Below, one piece after another: positions 23,374-32,077 of a stretch of 63,722 nucleotides of DNA (its first letter is position 1; every line of letters starts with the position of its first letter). The stretch is from contig JAEDFS010000007.1 of NCBI GenBank assembly GCA_016297895.1, positions 1-63,722 of the forward strand, in the 5' to 3' direction. The stretch is from Marvinbryantia sp. (GTDB lineage: Bacteria > Bacillota > Clostridia > Lachnospirales > Lachnospiraceae). The translations under genes and the position numbers were made by a program. The notes under the pieces were generated by a model. The model was not told where the DNA came from, made no database searches, and saw only the letters and a list, made by a program, of their open reading frames with translations.

Positions 23374-24756
23374 ATGTGGGAGTGGACAAAAGCGGCGGAA
23401 AAAGACAGAATCCGTCGGTGTGTAGATTCCTTCCATAGACTGGCAGAGACATTTCAGTATATGCCGGCGAGAAAAGAAGGACTCAGTGAAGAAGATGTGA
23501 TGGAAATTTACGGCATGGTCAGGGATACGGTCTGTGGAGAATGCGGGAGAAGGAGAGTCTGCTGGGGGAAAAATGATGAGAAGACCTGCCGCCTGATCTA
23601 TGAGATGCTGGTAAGGATCGAAGAGGGAGAAGAGGAGCAGGGAACGGGGGACAGTTTTTTTCAGTACTGTGTGCGAAGCGGTGCTTTTTATGAGGAACTG
23701 AAAAACAGTTTTTACCGGGCAAAACTGAATCTGATGTGGAGCAATCGGATGCTGGAAAACCGGGCAGCTGTGGCGGAACAGCTTCAGGAAACGGCTCAGA
23801 TCATCCATGAGATCGCCTGTACTGTGTACGATGCGGATGAAGAAGAGACAGAGACAGAGAAAAAACTCCGGTTTCGGCTGAAGCTCCACCGGATCCGGGT
23901 GAAGGATCTTCGGGTCTTTACCAATACCCTGGGGAAAAGGGAAGTGATCCTGACCATGTGCGCAGGAAGAGGGCCTTATATGACGGTGCGTGATATCGGA
24001 GCCATTTTAACGGAGATCTATGGATGTGCGATGGTGCCGGAACGGGAAAGCCGGGTGACGGTGGGAAGAGAACTCTGCACGGTCCACTATGTGGAGGATA
24101 CCCTTTATTATATGATTACAGGAATGGCCGGGGAGCCCTGTCGGAATCAGTCCGTGTCGGGAGATAATTTTGGTTTCCTCACGGCCAGTCACGGACAGGT
24201 GGTGATGAGTCTCTCGGACGGAATGGGAACGGGAACGGAGGCATCCAGGGAAAGCCAGGCGGTAGTGGAACTTCTGGAGCAGTTCCTGGAAGCGGGATTT
24301 ACCCCGGAAACAGCAGTAAAGATGATCAATTCCAACATGGTGCTGCAGAGAGGAATGCAGAGGTTTTCTACCCTGGATATCTGCAATATCAATCTTTACA
24401 CCGGTTCCTGCGAGATGCTGAAGGTGGGAGCGGCGGCCACTTATATCAGAAGAAGAAAGGAAGTGGAGACGGTCGTATCCACAAGTCTTCCCGTAGGGGT
24501 TCTTCAGGAAATTGACTGTGAAAGGATCGAGAAGAAGCTTGAGCCGGGAGATATGATCGTGATGATCTCGGACGGTGTACTGGATGTACTGCCTCAGGAA
24601 GAGGGAGATGAGCTTTTGAAATATCTGATCCGCCATATCACTACATCGAACCCCGCCGAATTTGCCCTTATCCTGAAGGAACAGGTGCTGGAGTTTGCAC
24701 CGGATGGGCCGGCGGATGATATCACTATACTGGCGGGAGGCTTCTGGAAGAAGTAA
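23374..24756 (+). CDS. spoIIE: SpoIIE phosphatase lacking the membrane domain
   Basis: A 460-residue SpoIIE-type PP2C phosphatase. In Bacillus the 827-residue enzyme dephosphorylates SpoIIAA at the polar septum to activate sigma-F. Here the ten-span N-terminal membrane region is absent; the protein begins with the central region (a Cys-rich VCGECGRRRVCWG near residue 50) and continues to the PP2C domain (SGDNFGFLTASHGQVVMSLSDGMGTG, about 260-290; MIVMISDGVLDV and GPADDITILAGG at the end), with the metal-binding Asp residues kept. ATG 23374 is chosen for AGGAGG 5 nt upstream; the TTG at 23341 lacks a site. Position before tilS and after tRNA-Met is conserved in Lachnospiraceae. Confidence 0.92.
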   Translation: MWEWTKAAEKDRIRRCVDSFHRLAETFQYMPARKEGLSEEDVMEIYGMVRDTVCGECGRRRVCWGKNDEKTCRLIYEMLVRIEEGEEEQGTGDSFFQYCVRSGAFYEELKNSFYRAKLNLMWSNRMLENRAAVAEQLQETAQIIHEIACTVYDADEEETETEKKLRFRLKLHRIRVKDLRVFTNTLGKREVILTMCAGRGPYMTVRDIGAILTEIYGCAMVPERESRVTVGRELCTVHYVEDTLYYMITGMAGEPCRNQSVSGDNFGFLTASHGQVVMSLSDGMGTGTEASRESQAVVELLEQFLEAGFTPETAVKMINSNMVLQRGMQRFSTLDICNINLYTGSCEMLKVGAAATYIRRRKEVETVVSTSLPVGVLQEIDCERIEKKLEPGDMIVMISDGVLDVLPQEEGDELLKYLIRHITTSNPAEFALILKEQVLEFAPDGPADDITILAGGFWKK

Positions 24757-24772
24757 GACAAAGGAGAAAAGG

Positions 24773-26176
24773 ATGGAAAAGGTATTTTCGTATATCAGAG
24801 AGCATGGGATGATCTGCCCGGGAGAAAAAGTAATCGTGGGTGTATCGGGCGGAGCAGATTCTCTCTGTCTGTTGATTCTGTTAATGGAATATAAGAGCCA
24901 GGTGCCGTTTTCTATTCTGGCAGTGCATATCGAACACGGGGTCCGGGGAGAGGAGAGTCTGGCAGATGCCGCATTTGTAAAGAACTTCTGTGATGAACAT
25001 GGAGTGGAATGTCTGTGTGAGTCCTTCGATGTGCCGGCCATTGCGGCAGAAAAAAAGATTTCCACGGAGGAGGCCGGACGGCTGGTTCGTTATGAAACAT
25101 TCGAGAGGATCAAAGAAACGCAGAAGGCGGACAAAATCGCCGTAGCTCATAACATGAATGATCAGGCCGAGACCATGCTCTTTCATATGGCAAGAGGAAG
25201 CGGGCTTGCCGGGGCCGGCGGCATCCGGCCGGTGAGAGATTATCTGATCCGTCCTCTTTTGTGCTGCACAAGAGCAGAGATAGAAGGTTATCTGAAGGAA
25301 AAGAATCAGAACTGGTGTCTTGACCGGACGAATGGAGAACCGGATTATACCAGAAACAGGATCCGCCATCAGCTTCTGCCGGTGATGGAACAGGAGCTGA
25401 ATCCGAAAGTGATCCCTCATCTGGCACAGCTTGGATGGGAGCTTCAGAAAACGGAAGATTATCTGGAGAAGATTGCCGGACAGCTTATCAAAAGGGGAAC
25501 CGGGTGGCAGGAGGAAAGCGTCCGGTGCCTTGTACAGGAATTCCGGAAGGAAGACCGTCTTATTCAGGAACGGGCCATCCGCATCTGCCTGGAACGGGCG
25601 GGATGCGGACTTAAGGATCTGGGACGGATCCATGTAGAGCAGATACTGGGTCTGTTTGACGGACAGTCGGGCAGGACTGTCTGTCTGCCCGGTGGCTGGA
25701 CGGCAGAGCGATCCTTTGAGTGGGTCAGGATCCGGAAAAGAGAGGTGGAAGAGGAGGATCCGGATGCAGAACTTTATTTCCGGCAGATTTCGGTGCCGGG
25801 AGAAATCTCCTGTCCGGATGGTGTGCTGAAAACGGAACCTGCTTTTTTTGAAAATGAAATAATTCCCCGAAATCAGTATACGAAATGGCTGGATTATGAT
25901 AAAATAAAAGACAATCTATGCCTGCGGACGAGAAGACCAGGGGATTATCTGATCGTTGATCAGAAGGGCAGCAGGAAAAAACTGAAGGAATATATGATTC
26001 AGGAAAAGATTCCGGCAAATAAACGGGATCAGGTTCTGCTGGTTGCTTCCGGACAGGAGATCCTGTGGGTGATCGGGTACCGCATCAATGAGGCGTACAA
26101 AGTCCTGGAGGGGACAAAGAGGGTTCTGAAGCTTGAGTGGAAGCCGCAAATGCAGAAAGAACCGGATTTTTCATAA
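24773..26176 (+). CDS. tilS: tRNA(Ile)-lysidine synthetase
   Basis: A 467-residue TilS that attaches lysine to C34 of tRNA-Ile(CAU) using ATP. The PP-loop VGVSGGADSLCLL is at residues 22-34, followed by HIEHGVRGEESLADAAFV, HNMNDQAETMLFHMARGSGLAG and YTRNRIRHQLLP, all TilS signatures, and the C-terminal TilS domains (LRTRRPGDYL, KKLKEYMIQEKIP). AAGGAG is 6 nt before ATG 24773; an upstream ATG inside spoIIE is rejected. tilS-hpt-ftsH is a conserved order in Firmicutes. Confidence 0.95.
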   Translation: MEKVFSYIREHGMICPGEKVIVGVSGGADSLCLLILLMEYKSQVPFSILAVHIEHGVRGEESLADAAFVKNFCDEHGVECLCESFDVPAIAAEKKISTEEAGRLVRYETFERIKETQKADKIAVAHNMNDQAETMLFHMARGSGLAGAGGIRPVRDYLIRPLLCCTRAEIEGYLKEKNQNWCLDRTNGEPDYTRNRIRHQLLPVMEQELNPKVIPHLAQLGWELQKTEDYLEKIAGQLIKRGTGWQEESVRCLVQEFRKEDRLIQERAIRICLERAGCGLKDLGRIHVEQILGLFDGQSGRTVCLPGGWTAERSFEWVRIRKREVEEEDPDAELYFRQISVPGEISCPDGVLKTEPAFFENEIIPRNQYTKWLDYDKIKDNLCLRTRRPGDYLIVDQKGSRKKLKEYMIQEKIPANKRDQVLLVASGQEILWVIGYRINEAYKVLEGTKRVLKLEWKPQMQKEPDFS

Positions 26177-26197
26177 CAGAAGAGGAGGGAAACGAAA

Positions 26198-26719
26198 GTG
26201 TCGGAGAAGATCAGCGTTCTTATTTCAGAAGAAGACGTGGACAAAAGAATTGAAGAGCTGGGGAAAAAGATCAGTGAGGATTATGCAGGGAAGACCGTTC
26301 ATCTGGTCTGTGTCCTGAAAGGAAGTATCTTTTTTACCTGTGAACTGGCAAAACGGATCACCGTGCCGGTTACCATGGATTTTATTTCCTGCAGCAGTTA
26401 CGGAAATGATACCAAATCCAGCGGGGTGGTAAAGATAGCAAAGGATCTGGATGAATCCATAGAAGGAAAAGATGTGATCGTCATTGAAGATATCATTGAT
26501 TCCGGCAGGACATTAAGTTATCTGCTGGAGATCTTAAAAGCAAGAAAACCGGCCAGTCTGGCGCTGTGTACGCTGCTTGACAAGCCGGAGAGAAGAGTAA
26601 AAAATGTAACAGTAGATTATGTGGGATTTGATATCCCGGATGAGTTTGTAGTGGGTTATGGGCTGGATTATGCCCAGAAATACCGCAACCTGCCCTATGT
26701 AGGTGTGGTGGAATTATAA
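26198..26719 (+). CDS. hpt: hypoxanthine phosphoribosyltransferase
   Basis: A 173-residue purine salvage enzyme converting hypoxanthine or guanine plus PRPP to IMP or GMP. The PRPP-binding loop VIVIEDIIDSGRTL (about residues 92-105) and the flexible-loop region MDFISCSSYGNDTKSSG are intact; VGFDIPDEFVVGYGLDYAQKYRNLPYVG closes the purine site. The start is GTG 26198, with GAGGAGGG 8 nt upstream. It lies between tilS and ftsH, as in Bacillus. Confidence 0.96.
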   Translation: MSEKISVLISEEDVDKRIEELGKKISEDYAGKTVHLVCVLKGSIFFTCELAKRITVPVTMDFISCSSYGNDTKSSGVVKIAKDLDESIEGKDVIVIEDIIDSGRTLSYLLEILKARKPASLALCTLLDKPERRVKNVTVDYVGFDIPDEFVVGYGLDYAQKYRNLPYVGVVEL

Positions 26720-26743
26720 AAGGACCTGAAAGGAGACAGTTTT

Positions 26744-28549
26744 TTGAACAGGAATTCAAGAGGAATCGGAATTTATCTGATGATGCTGGTGCTGGTGGTG
26801 CTGTTCTATTTCGGCATCAGAGACAGTTTTTCCAGAGCAGACGAAATTACTTATCAGCAGTTTGAGACGGCGCTTGAGGATGGAAAGATCGGCAGAGTCG
26901 ATATTTATCCCAATACCCAGGTTCCCACAGGCAGCCTGACCATACTGATGACGGACGGAAAGACGTCCCAGCTCAATATTTCCGATACGAAGGAAATAGA
27001 AGCTCTTTTAAGAGAGAAGGATATGCCGGTATATCTTCATGATATGCCTCAGGATAATCTGTGGCTTTCCAGTATTCTGCCTGTGCTGCTGATCGGCGTT
27101 CTCATGTTTGTAATGATGATGGTCATGAATCGTCAGTCGGGCGGCGGCAACAGTAAAATGATGAATTTCGGGAAAAGCCGGGCGACCATGGTGATGCCGG
27201 ACGGAAAACGGGTGACTTTTAAAGATGTGGCCGGGCTTCAGGAGGAAAAAGAAGACCTGGAGGAGCTGGTGGATTTCCTGAAGGAGCCGGCAAAATATAC
27301 GCAGATGGGAGCCAGGATCCCCAAAGGAGTGATTCTTGTAGGTCCTCCGGGTACCGGAAAAACGCTGCTTGCGAAAGCTGTCGCCGGTGAGGCGGGAGTG
27401 CCGTTCTTCAGCATTTCCGGTTCTGATTTTGTGGAAATGTTCGTAGGTGTAGGAGCTTCCAGGGTTCGCGATCTGTTTGCGGATGCCAAGAAAAATGCAC
27501 CATGTATTGTGTTTATCGACGAGATCGATGCGGTGGCCAGAAGGCGCGGCACCGGTATGGGAGGCGGACACGATGAGAGAGAGCAGACTCTGAATCAGCT
27601 TCTTGTGGAGATGGACGGGTTTGGTGTCAATGAGGGAATCATCGTGATGGCAGCTACCAACCGTGTGGATATTCTGGATCCTGCGATCCTGCGTCCGGGG
27701 CGTTTTGACCGGAAGATCGGCGTGGGAAAACCGGATGTACGGGGCAGGGAAGAGATTCTGAAAGTCCATGCAAAAGGAAAACCGCTGGGAGATGATGTGG
27801 ATCTGGGAAACATTGCCAGGACAACAGCGGGATTTACCGGAGCCGATCTGGAAAATCTGCTGAACGAGGCAGCGATTCAGGCAGCAAAGAAGAAGAGGAG
27901 CTATGTGATCCAGCAGGATATCCAGCAGGCATTTATTAAAGTGGGAATCGGAGCGGAGAAGAAGAGCCGCCTGATCTCCGATAAAGAAAAGAGGATCACC
28001 GCTTATCATGAGGCGGGTCACGCCATTTTATTTCACCTTCTTCCCAATGTGGGGCCGGTGCATACCATTTCTGTGATCCCTACAGGAATGGGAGCAGCAG
28101 GCTATACCATGCCGCTGCCGGAAAAAGATGAGATGTTCATGACAAGGGGGAAGATTTTGGATACCCTGGCAGTAGATCTGGGAGGACGTGTGGCGGAGGA
28201 ACTGGTGATCGGAGATATCACCACCGGTGCTTCTCAGGATATCAAGCAGGCCACACAGCTTGCCAGAGCCATGGTAACCAGTTACGGAATGTCTGAGCGG
28301 GTAGGACTTATCGATTACAGCAGTGATGACAATGAAGTATTTATCGGAAGAGATCTGGCTCATTCCAAGGCTTACAGTGAGTCTATGGCAGCAGTTATTG
28401 ACGAGGAAGTGAACCGGATCATTTCGGAGGCCCATGAAAGAGCCAGATCTCTGATCGGAGAGCATATGGATGTCCTGCACCGATGTGCAGATCTTCTGAT
28501 CGAGAAGGAAAAGATTGGCCAGGAGGAATTCGAAGCACTTTTTGTGTAA
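26744..28549 (+). CDS. ftsH: ATP-dependent zinc metalloprotease FtsH
   Basis: A 601-residue membrane AAA+ protease degrading damaged membrane proteins and short-lived regulators. Two N-terminal membrane helices (about residues 7-23 and 101-125) flank an extracytoplasmic segment; the AAA domain has Walker A GPPGTGKT (200-207), Walker B CIVFIDEID and the second region of homology NRVDILDPAILRPGRFDR; the protease has the zinc motif HEAGH (422-426). The start is TTG 26744 with AAGGAG 8 nt before. It is slightly shorter than the Bacillus enzyme (637) at the C-terminus. Confidence 0.97.
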   Translation: MNRNSRGIGIYLMMLVLVVLFYFGIRDSFSRADEITYQQFETALEDGKIGRVDIYPNTQVPTGSLTILMTDGKTSQLNISDTKEIEALLREKDMPVYLHDMPQDNLWLSSILPVLLIGVLMFVMMMVMNRQSGGGNSKMMNFGKSRATMVMPDGKRVTFKDVAGLQEEKEDLEELVDFLKEPAKYTQMGARIPKGVILVGPPGTGKTLLAKAVAGEAGVPFFSISGSDFVEMFVGVGASRVRDLFADAKKNAPCIVFIDEIDAVARRRGTGMGGGHDEREQTLNQLLVEMDGFGVNEGIIVMAATNRVDILDPAILRPGRFDRKIGVGKPDVRGREEILKVHAKGKPLGDDVDLGNIARTTAGFTGADLENLLNEAAIQAAKKKRSYVIQQDIQQAFIKVGIGAEKKSRLISDKEKRITAYHEAGHAILFHLLPNVGPVHTISVIPTGMGAAGYTMPLPEKDEMFMTRGKILDTLAVDLGGRVAEELVIGDITTGASQDIKQATQLARAMVTSYGMSERVGLIDYSSDDNEVFIGRDLAHSKAYSESMAAVIDEEVNRIISEAHERARSLIGEHMDVLHRCADLLIEKEKIGQEEFEALFV

Positions 28550-28608
28550 AACGCACAAAAAAAGATAGCAAAATTTGTAAAGTTTGTGCACACAGATTTG
28601 GGGAGTCA

Positions 28609-28713
28609 TGCTATACTTTGTATCGTAAAACCCCCCAATACATTATATAGTTTTTGCAACACCCCATAAGAGAAATACCTTCTCCAAAAAAGACAGCGGA
28701 CGCTGTCTTTTTT
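28609..28713 (+). ncRNA. candidate C-rich small RNA after ftsH
   Basis: An extended -10 promoter (TGC then TATACT at 28612-28617; no good -35) could start a transcript near 28624 that ends about 90 nt later at a strong terminator (28686-28713). Within it are CCCCCC (28631-28636 region) and ACCCC (28661 region), both in unpaired A/T context, and a small GAGAA/TTCTC hairpin with ACC in the loop. No convincing open reading frame. Such C-rich single-stranded segments recall Firmicute small RNAs that pair with Shine-Dalgarno sequences. Speculative. Confidence 0.4.
28686..28713. terminator. strong hairpin terminator after ftsH
   Basis: AAAAAGACAGC-GGAC-GCTGTCTTTTTT: perfect stem with flanking A and T runs, active in either direction. 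It would end both the ftsH transcript and the candidate small RNA. Confidence 0.88.
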
Positions 28714-28719
28714 ACTTTG

Positions 28720-28793
28720 CTGCGGCGCAGATGCAGATGGCTGCAATGCAGCCCCGCCGCAGGCGGAGGATCCTGCAGGCAGGATCCATTTAA
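28720..28793. repeat. nested inverted repeats between ftsH and amylase
   Basis: TGCGGCG...CGCCGCA enclose GGCTGCA-A-TGCAGCC, and next to them GGATCCTG-CAGG-CAGGATCC forms a perfect 8-bp stem. GC-rich against an AT-rich flank; no gene. Together with the small-RNA candidate this accounts for the 340-bp gap. Confidence 0.6.
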
Positions 28794-28828
28794 TTCGTTA
28801 TCAATTTCCAATTCTTTTTACATAAATC

Positions 28829-28857
28829 TTGTAAGGCCCCCGGTTTTGTTATAAAAT
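28829..28857 (+). promoter_or_regulatory. promoter of the amylase-cyclase gene run
   Basis: TTGTAA (28829-28834), 17 bp, TAAAAT (28852-28857), about 30 bp before the TTG start. Confidence 0.7.
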
Positions 28858-28887
28858 GAAAGTATCTTGCATGTAAGGAGAATCGAC

Positions 28888-30987
28888 TTGGATTGGGAAA
28901 GAGTAGAACTGTTAAGTAAATTTCAGTATTATATATTAGGAATGCGTCCGGTGTTCAGGCAGGAAGCTCTGTTCAGTGATGAAACGGAGAATTATGTGAT
29001 GCCGGCGGAGCCGGAACCGGGAGATCGGGTGAAAATCCGTTTTCGGACGAAAAAGGACAACGTGGATGCGGTGTATCTCAGAAGCGGTGAAGAGACCTTT
29101 ACCATGGAATTTGAATTCAGTGAGGGTTATTTTGATTATTATACGGTGGAGGTTCCTCTGGGGATCAAGCCCTTTCGGTACTGCTTTGAGGTGCGGGCAG
29201 GAAGGATGATCTGCTACTTTGACAAGCGGGGCGTGACCCATGAGATCAGGCCTGACTACAGTTTCATGGTGGTGCCTGGATTTAAGACGCCGGACTGGGC
29301 AAAAGGTGCGGTCATGTACCAGATTTTTGTGGACCGGTTTTATAACGGAGATCCTTCCAATGATGTGGAGGATCGGGAATATTATTATATCGGAGATTAT
29401 ACCAGCAAAGTCACAGACTGGGATAAGTGCCCGGCTTATATGGGAATCCGTGAGTTTTACGGAGGAGATATCCAGGGTGTGATGGATAAGCTGGATTATC
29501 TGCAGGATCTGGGAGTGGATGTGATCTATCTGAATCCGATCTTTGTATCCCCATCCAATCATAAATATGATATTCAGGATTATGATTACGTGGATCCTCA
29601 TTACGGAAAGATCGTCAAAGACGGAGGGGAACTGCTGGCTGACTGGGATCATGAGAATGCCCATGCGTCCAGATACATTCAGAGGGTGACCGATCCGGAA
29701 AACCTGGAGGCCGGCAATCGGCTTTTTGCGGAATTTGTGGAAGAATGCCACCGCAGAAATATGAAGGTGATCCTGGATGGCGTGTTCAATCACTGCGGAT
29801 CCTTCAATAAGTGGCTGGATCGGGAGCGAATCTACGAAAACCAGCCGGGATATGAGAAAGGGGCTTATGTTTCAGCGGACAGTCCCTACCGCAGCTTCTT
29901 CAAATTCAATAATGAGTATGCATGGCCCTATAATCCCAATTATGATGGATGGTGGGGACATGATACACTGCCTAAGCTTGCCTATGAAAATTCACCGAAG
30001 CTTTATGAGTATATTATGAAGATTGCAAGAAAATGGGTATCTCCGCCCTACAATGTGGATGGATGGCGTCTGGATGTGGCGGCGGACCTTGGCTTTTCCA
30101 ATGAGTATAATCACCAGTTCTGGAAGGATTTCCGGGAGGTGGTGAAGGAGGCAAATCCCAATGCCCTGATTCTGGCAGAGCATTACGGGGATCCCCGTTC
30201 CTGGCTTCAGGGAGACCAGTGGGATACGGTTATGAATTACGATGCCTTTATGGAACCTCTTACCTGGTTTTTTACGGGAATGGAAAAGCACAGCGATGAA
30301 TACAGGCAGGATATGCTGGGCAACGGGCTTCATTTTGAGTGGGCAATGGGACATTACATGACCAGTTTTCTGGCACCATCTCTGCAGGTGGCCATGAATG
30401 AGCTGTCCAATCATGATCATTCCAGATTCCTGACCAGGACGAACCACAAGGTGGGAAGAGTTGCTCACCTTGGCTATGAAGCGGCATCCCAGGATGTGAA
30501 TAAAGCAGTGATGAGAGAAGCGGTGGTCATGCAGATGACATGGCCGGGTGCGCCTACCATCTATTACGGAGACGAGGCGGGGGTCTGCGGATTTACGGAT
30601 CCTGACAACCGGAGGACCTATCCCTGGGGCCATGAGGATCATCAGATGATCGAATTTCATAAGATCATGATCAGGATCCATAAGAAGTATAAGGCATTGA
30701 TGCGGGGATCGGTAAAGATCGTGGAGACAGGATATCAGTTCCTGTGTTACGAACGGTTTACAGCAAAAGAACGAATCCTGGTAGTATTTAACAACAGTTA
30801 TGAACAGATAGAAAAAAATATCCGGATACGTCATGTGGGAATCCGGGATGAAGATCTTCTGATCCGCCTGATCCAGACGGATGCGGAAGGATTTGACAAA
30901 GATATGGTTTGCTATGGAGTTCAAGGAGGAGAGATCAGACTGACATTACCTCCTGCTTCGGCAATGGTATTACAGGTTCAGCCTTGA
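28888..30987 (+). CDS. GH13 alpha-amylase/neopullulanase-type enzyme
   Basis: A 699-residue glycoside hydrolase family 13 enzyme of the cyclomaltodextrinase/neopullulanase type, cleaving alpha-1,4 (and perhaps alpha-1,6) glucans or maltodextrins. There is no signal peptide, so it acts in the cytoplasm. An N-terminal beta domain (about 1-125) precedes the barrel. Catalytic residues: nucleophile Asp396 (DGWRLDVAAD), acid/base Glu431 (LILAEHYGD), stabiliser Asp510 (LSNHDHSR); region I is DGVFNHCG. The start is TTG 28888, with AAGGAG 7 nt upstream; the TTG at 28867 precedes that site. It begins a gene run continuing with two cyclic-nucleotide-binding proteins 24 bp downstream. Confidence 0.92.
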   Translation: MDWERVELLSKFQYYILGMRPVFRQEALFSDETENYVMPAEPEPGDRVKIRFRTKKDNVDAVYLRSGEETFTMEFEFSEGYFDYYTVEVPLGIKPFRYCFEVRAGRMICYFDKRGVTHEIRPDYSFMVVPGFKTPDWAKGAVMYQIFVDRFYNGDPSNDVEDREYYYIGDYTSKVTDWDKCPAYMGIREFYGGDIQGVMDKLDYLQDLGVDVIYLNPIFVSPSNHKYDIQDYDYVDPHYGKIVKDGGELLADWDHENAHASRYIQRVTDPENLEAGNRLFAEFVEECHRRNMKVILDGVFNHCGSFNKWLDRERIYENQPGYEKGAYVSADSPYRSFFKFNNEYAWPYNPNYDGWWGHDTLPKLAYENSPKLYEYIMKIARKWVSPPYNVDGWRLDVAADLGFSNEYNHQFWKDFREVVKEANPNALILAEHYGDPRSWLQGDQWDTVMNYDAFMEPLTWFFTGMEKHSDEYRQDMLGNGLHFEWAMGHYMTSFLAPSLQVAMNELSNHDHSRFLTRTNHKVGRVAHLGYEAASQDVNKAVMREAVVMQMTWPGAPTIYYGDEAGVCGFTDPDNRRTYPWGHEDHQMIEFHKIMIRIHKKYKALMRGSVKIVETGYQFLCYERFTAKERILVVFNNSYEQIEKNIRIRHVGIRDEDLLIRLIQTDAEGFDKDMVCYGVQGGEIRLTLPPASAMVLQVQP

Positions 30988-31011
30988 TGTGGCAGAAAGG
31001 AAGAAGAAAAA

Positions 31012-31542
31012 ATGGGTAATCAGGAAAGCAGGACTTTTGAAAAAGGAGAAGTTATTTTTGAACAGGGAAGCTATCAGCGATGCATGTATGATATTCTTCG
31101 GGGAAAAGTAGGAATCTATGTCAATTATGGAAAAGAAGGAGAAAAACTGTTGACAGAACTGGCACCCGGACAGTCATTTGGAGAGATGGCGCTGATCGAA
31201 TGCCGTCCCCGCTCCGCTACTGCCGTAGCATTGGAGGAGACAAAGACAGAGCTGATCACAGCAGAGAATTTCAGTGAGTATTTCTCACAGCATTCTGACA
31301 AACTGTTTGATATTATGAGACAGATGAGCCGCCGGATCCGGGAACTGACAGAGGATTATATGGAGGCCTGCCACACGGTTGCCGAGATGGTGGACACCGA
31401 AAAAAGCGGGAAGGAGAAGAGCGGCTGGCTCCTCAAAAATCTGAAGAAGTTCGGAGAGGCCTATGAAGCGTCCGCAAAGCTCGCAACGCAGTATGGAGCA
31501 GATCCTTATTTTATGTCTTATTTTGGCGGCTGGCATATGTAA
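31012..31542 (+). CDS. stand-alone cyclic-nucleotide-binding protein 1
   Basis: A 176-residue protein made of one CNB (cNMP-binding) domain (residues about 8-110) and a helical C-terminal tail, without helix-turn-helix or enzymatic domain. The fold marks are clear: GEVIFEQGS, LRGKVGIYVN, and the phosphate-binding cassette FGEMALI..RPRSATAVA (Phe56-Ala72 region, with Glu58 contacting ribose and Arg67 the phosphate), so nucleotide binding is likely. Its neighbour is a tandem paralogue, roughly half identical, followed by a nucleotide cyclase. I infer a receptor acting through protein contacts, not as a Crp-type regulator. AAGGAAG precedes the ATG. Confidence 0.88.
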   Translation: MGNQESRTFEKGEVIFEQGSYQRCMYDILRGKVGIYVNYGKEGEKLLTELAPGQSFGEMALIECRPRSATAVALEETKTELITAENFSEYFSQHSDKLFDIMRQMSRRIRELTEDYMEACHTVAEMVDTEKSGKEKSGWLLKNLKKFGEAYEASAKLATQYGADPYFMSYFGGWHM

Positions 31543-31569
31543 TCGGAACCAGGGAAGGAAGAAAAACGT

Positions 31570-32049
31570 ATGAAAGATACTTATAAAGAAATCGAAACTT
31601 ATAAAAAGGGACAGGTGATCTTCCGACAGGGAGACTATGAACCCTGTATGTATGATATTCAGGGAGGCAGAGTAGGAATCTATGCAGATTATGAAACTTC
31701 CGGACAGAAGTTTCTGGTGGAATTAAAAGAGGAACAGTTTTTCGGGGAAATGGGTCTCATCGACGACTGTCCCCGTTCTGCCACAGCGGTTGCTCTGGAA
31801 AACGGGACAGTGATCCGCAGGATCACAGAGGATACATTCCAGACATATTTTGAAGAACGTCCGGCTAAGGTGCTGATGGTCATGGAGCATTTAAGCCGGC
31901 GTCTGCGGGAACTGACGGACGATTATATGAAAGTCTGCCGTACCATTGCAGAAGGAGTTCAGACAGAGGAAAGCGGGGAAGAGAAGAGCGGATGGCTGAA
32001 AGAGCATCTGAAGAAGTTTGCAGGTGTTTACCGCAATTCGGGGAAATAG
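31570..32049 (+). CDS. stand-alone cyclic-nucleotide-binding protein 2
   Basis: A 159-residue paralogue of the previous gene, sharing the same domain plan: GQVIFRQGDYEPCMYDI, then the cassette FFGEMGLIDDCPRSATAVALENG with Glu60 and Arg69 in the nucleotide-contacting positions, and a helical tail ending SGEEKSGWLKEHLKKFAGVYRNSGK, close to SGKEKSGWLLKNLKKFGEAYE in protein 1. The 27-bp gap between them and similar length point to tandem duplication. It lacks a DNA-binding domain. The next gene, a class III cyclase, starts 28 bp after its stop. Confidence 0.88.
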   Translation: MKDTYKEIETYKKGQVIFRQGDYEPCMYDIQGGRVGIYADYETSGQKFLVELKEEQFFGEMGLIDDCPRSATAVALENGTVIRRITEDTFQTYFEERPAKVLMVMEHLSRRLRELTDDYMKVCRTIAEGVQTEESGEEKSGWLKEHLKKFAGVYRNSGK

Positions 32050-32077
32050 CCGGAACCGGAAGAAACAGGAGAGTACT

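Noticed and set aside
28654..28854. 66-codon + strand frame after ftsH
   Set aside because: Spans a terminator and inverted repeats; no ribosome site.
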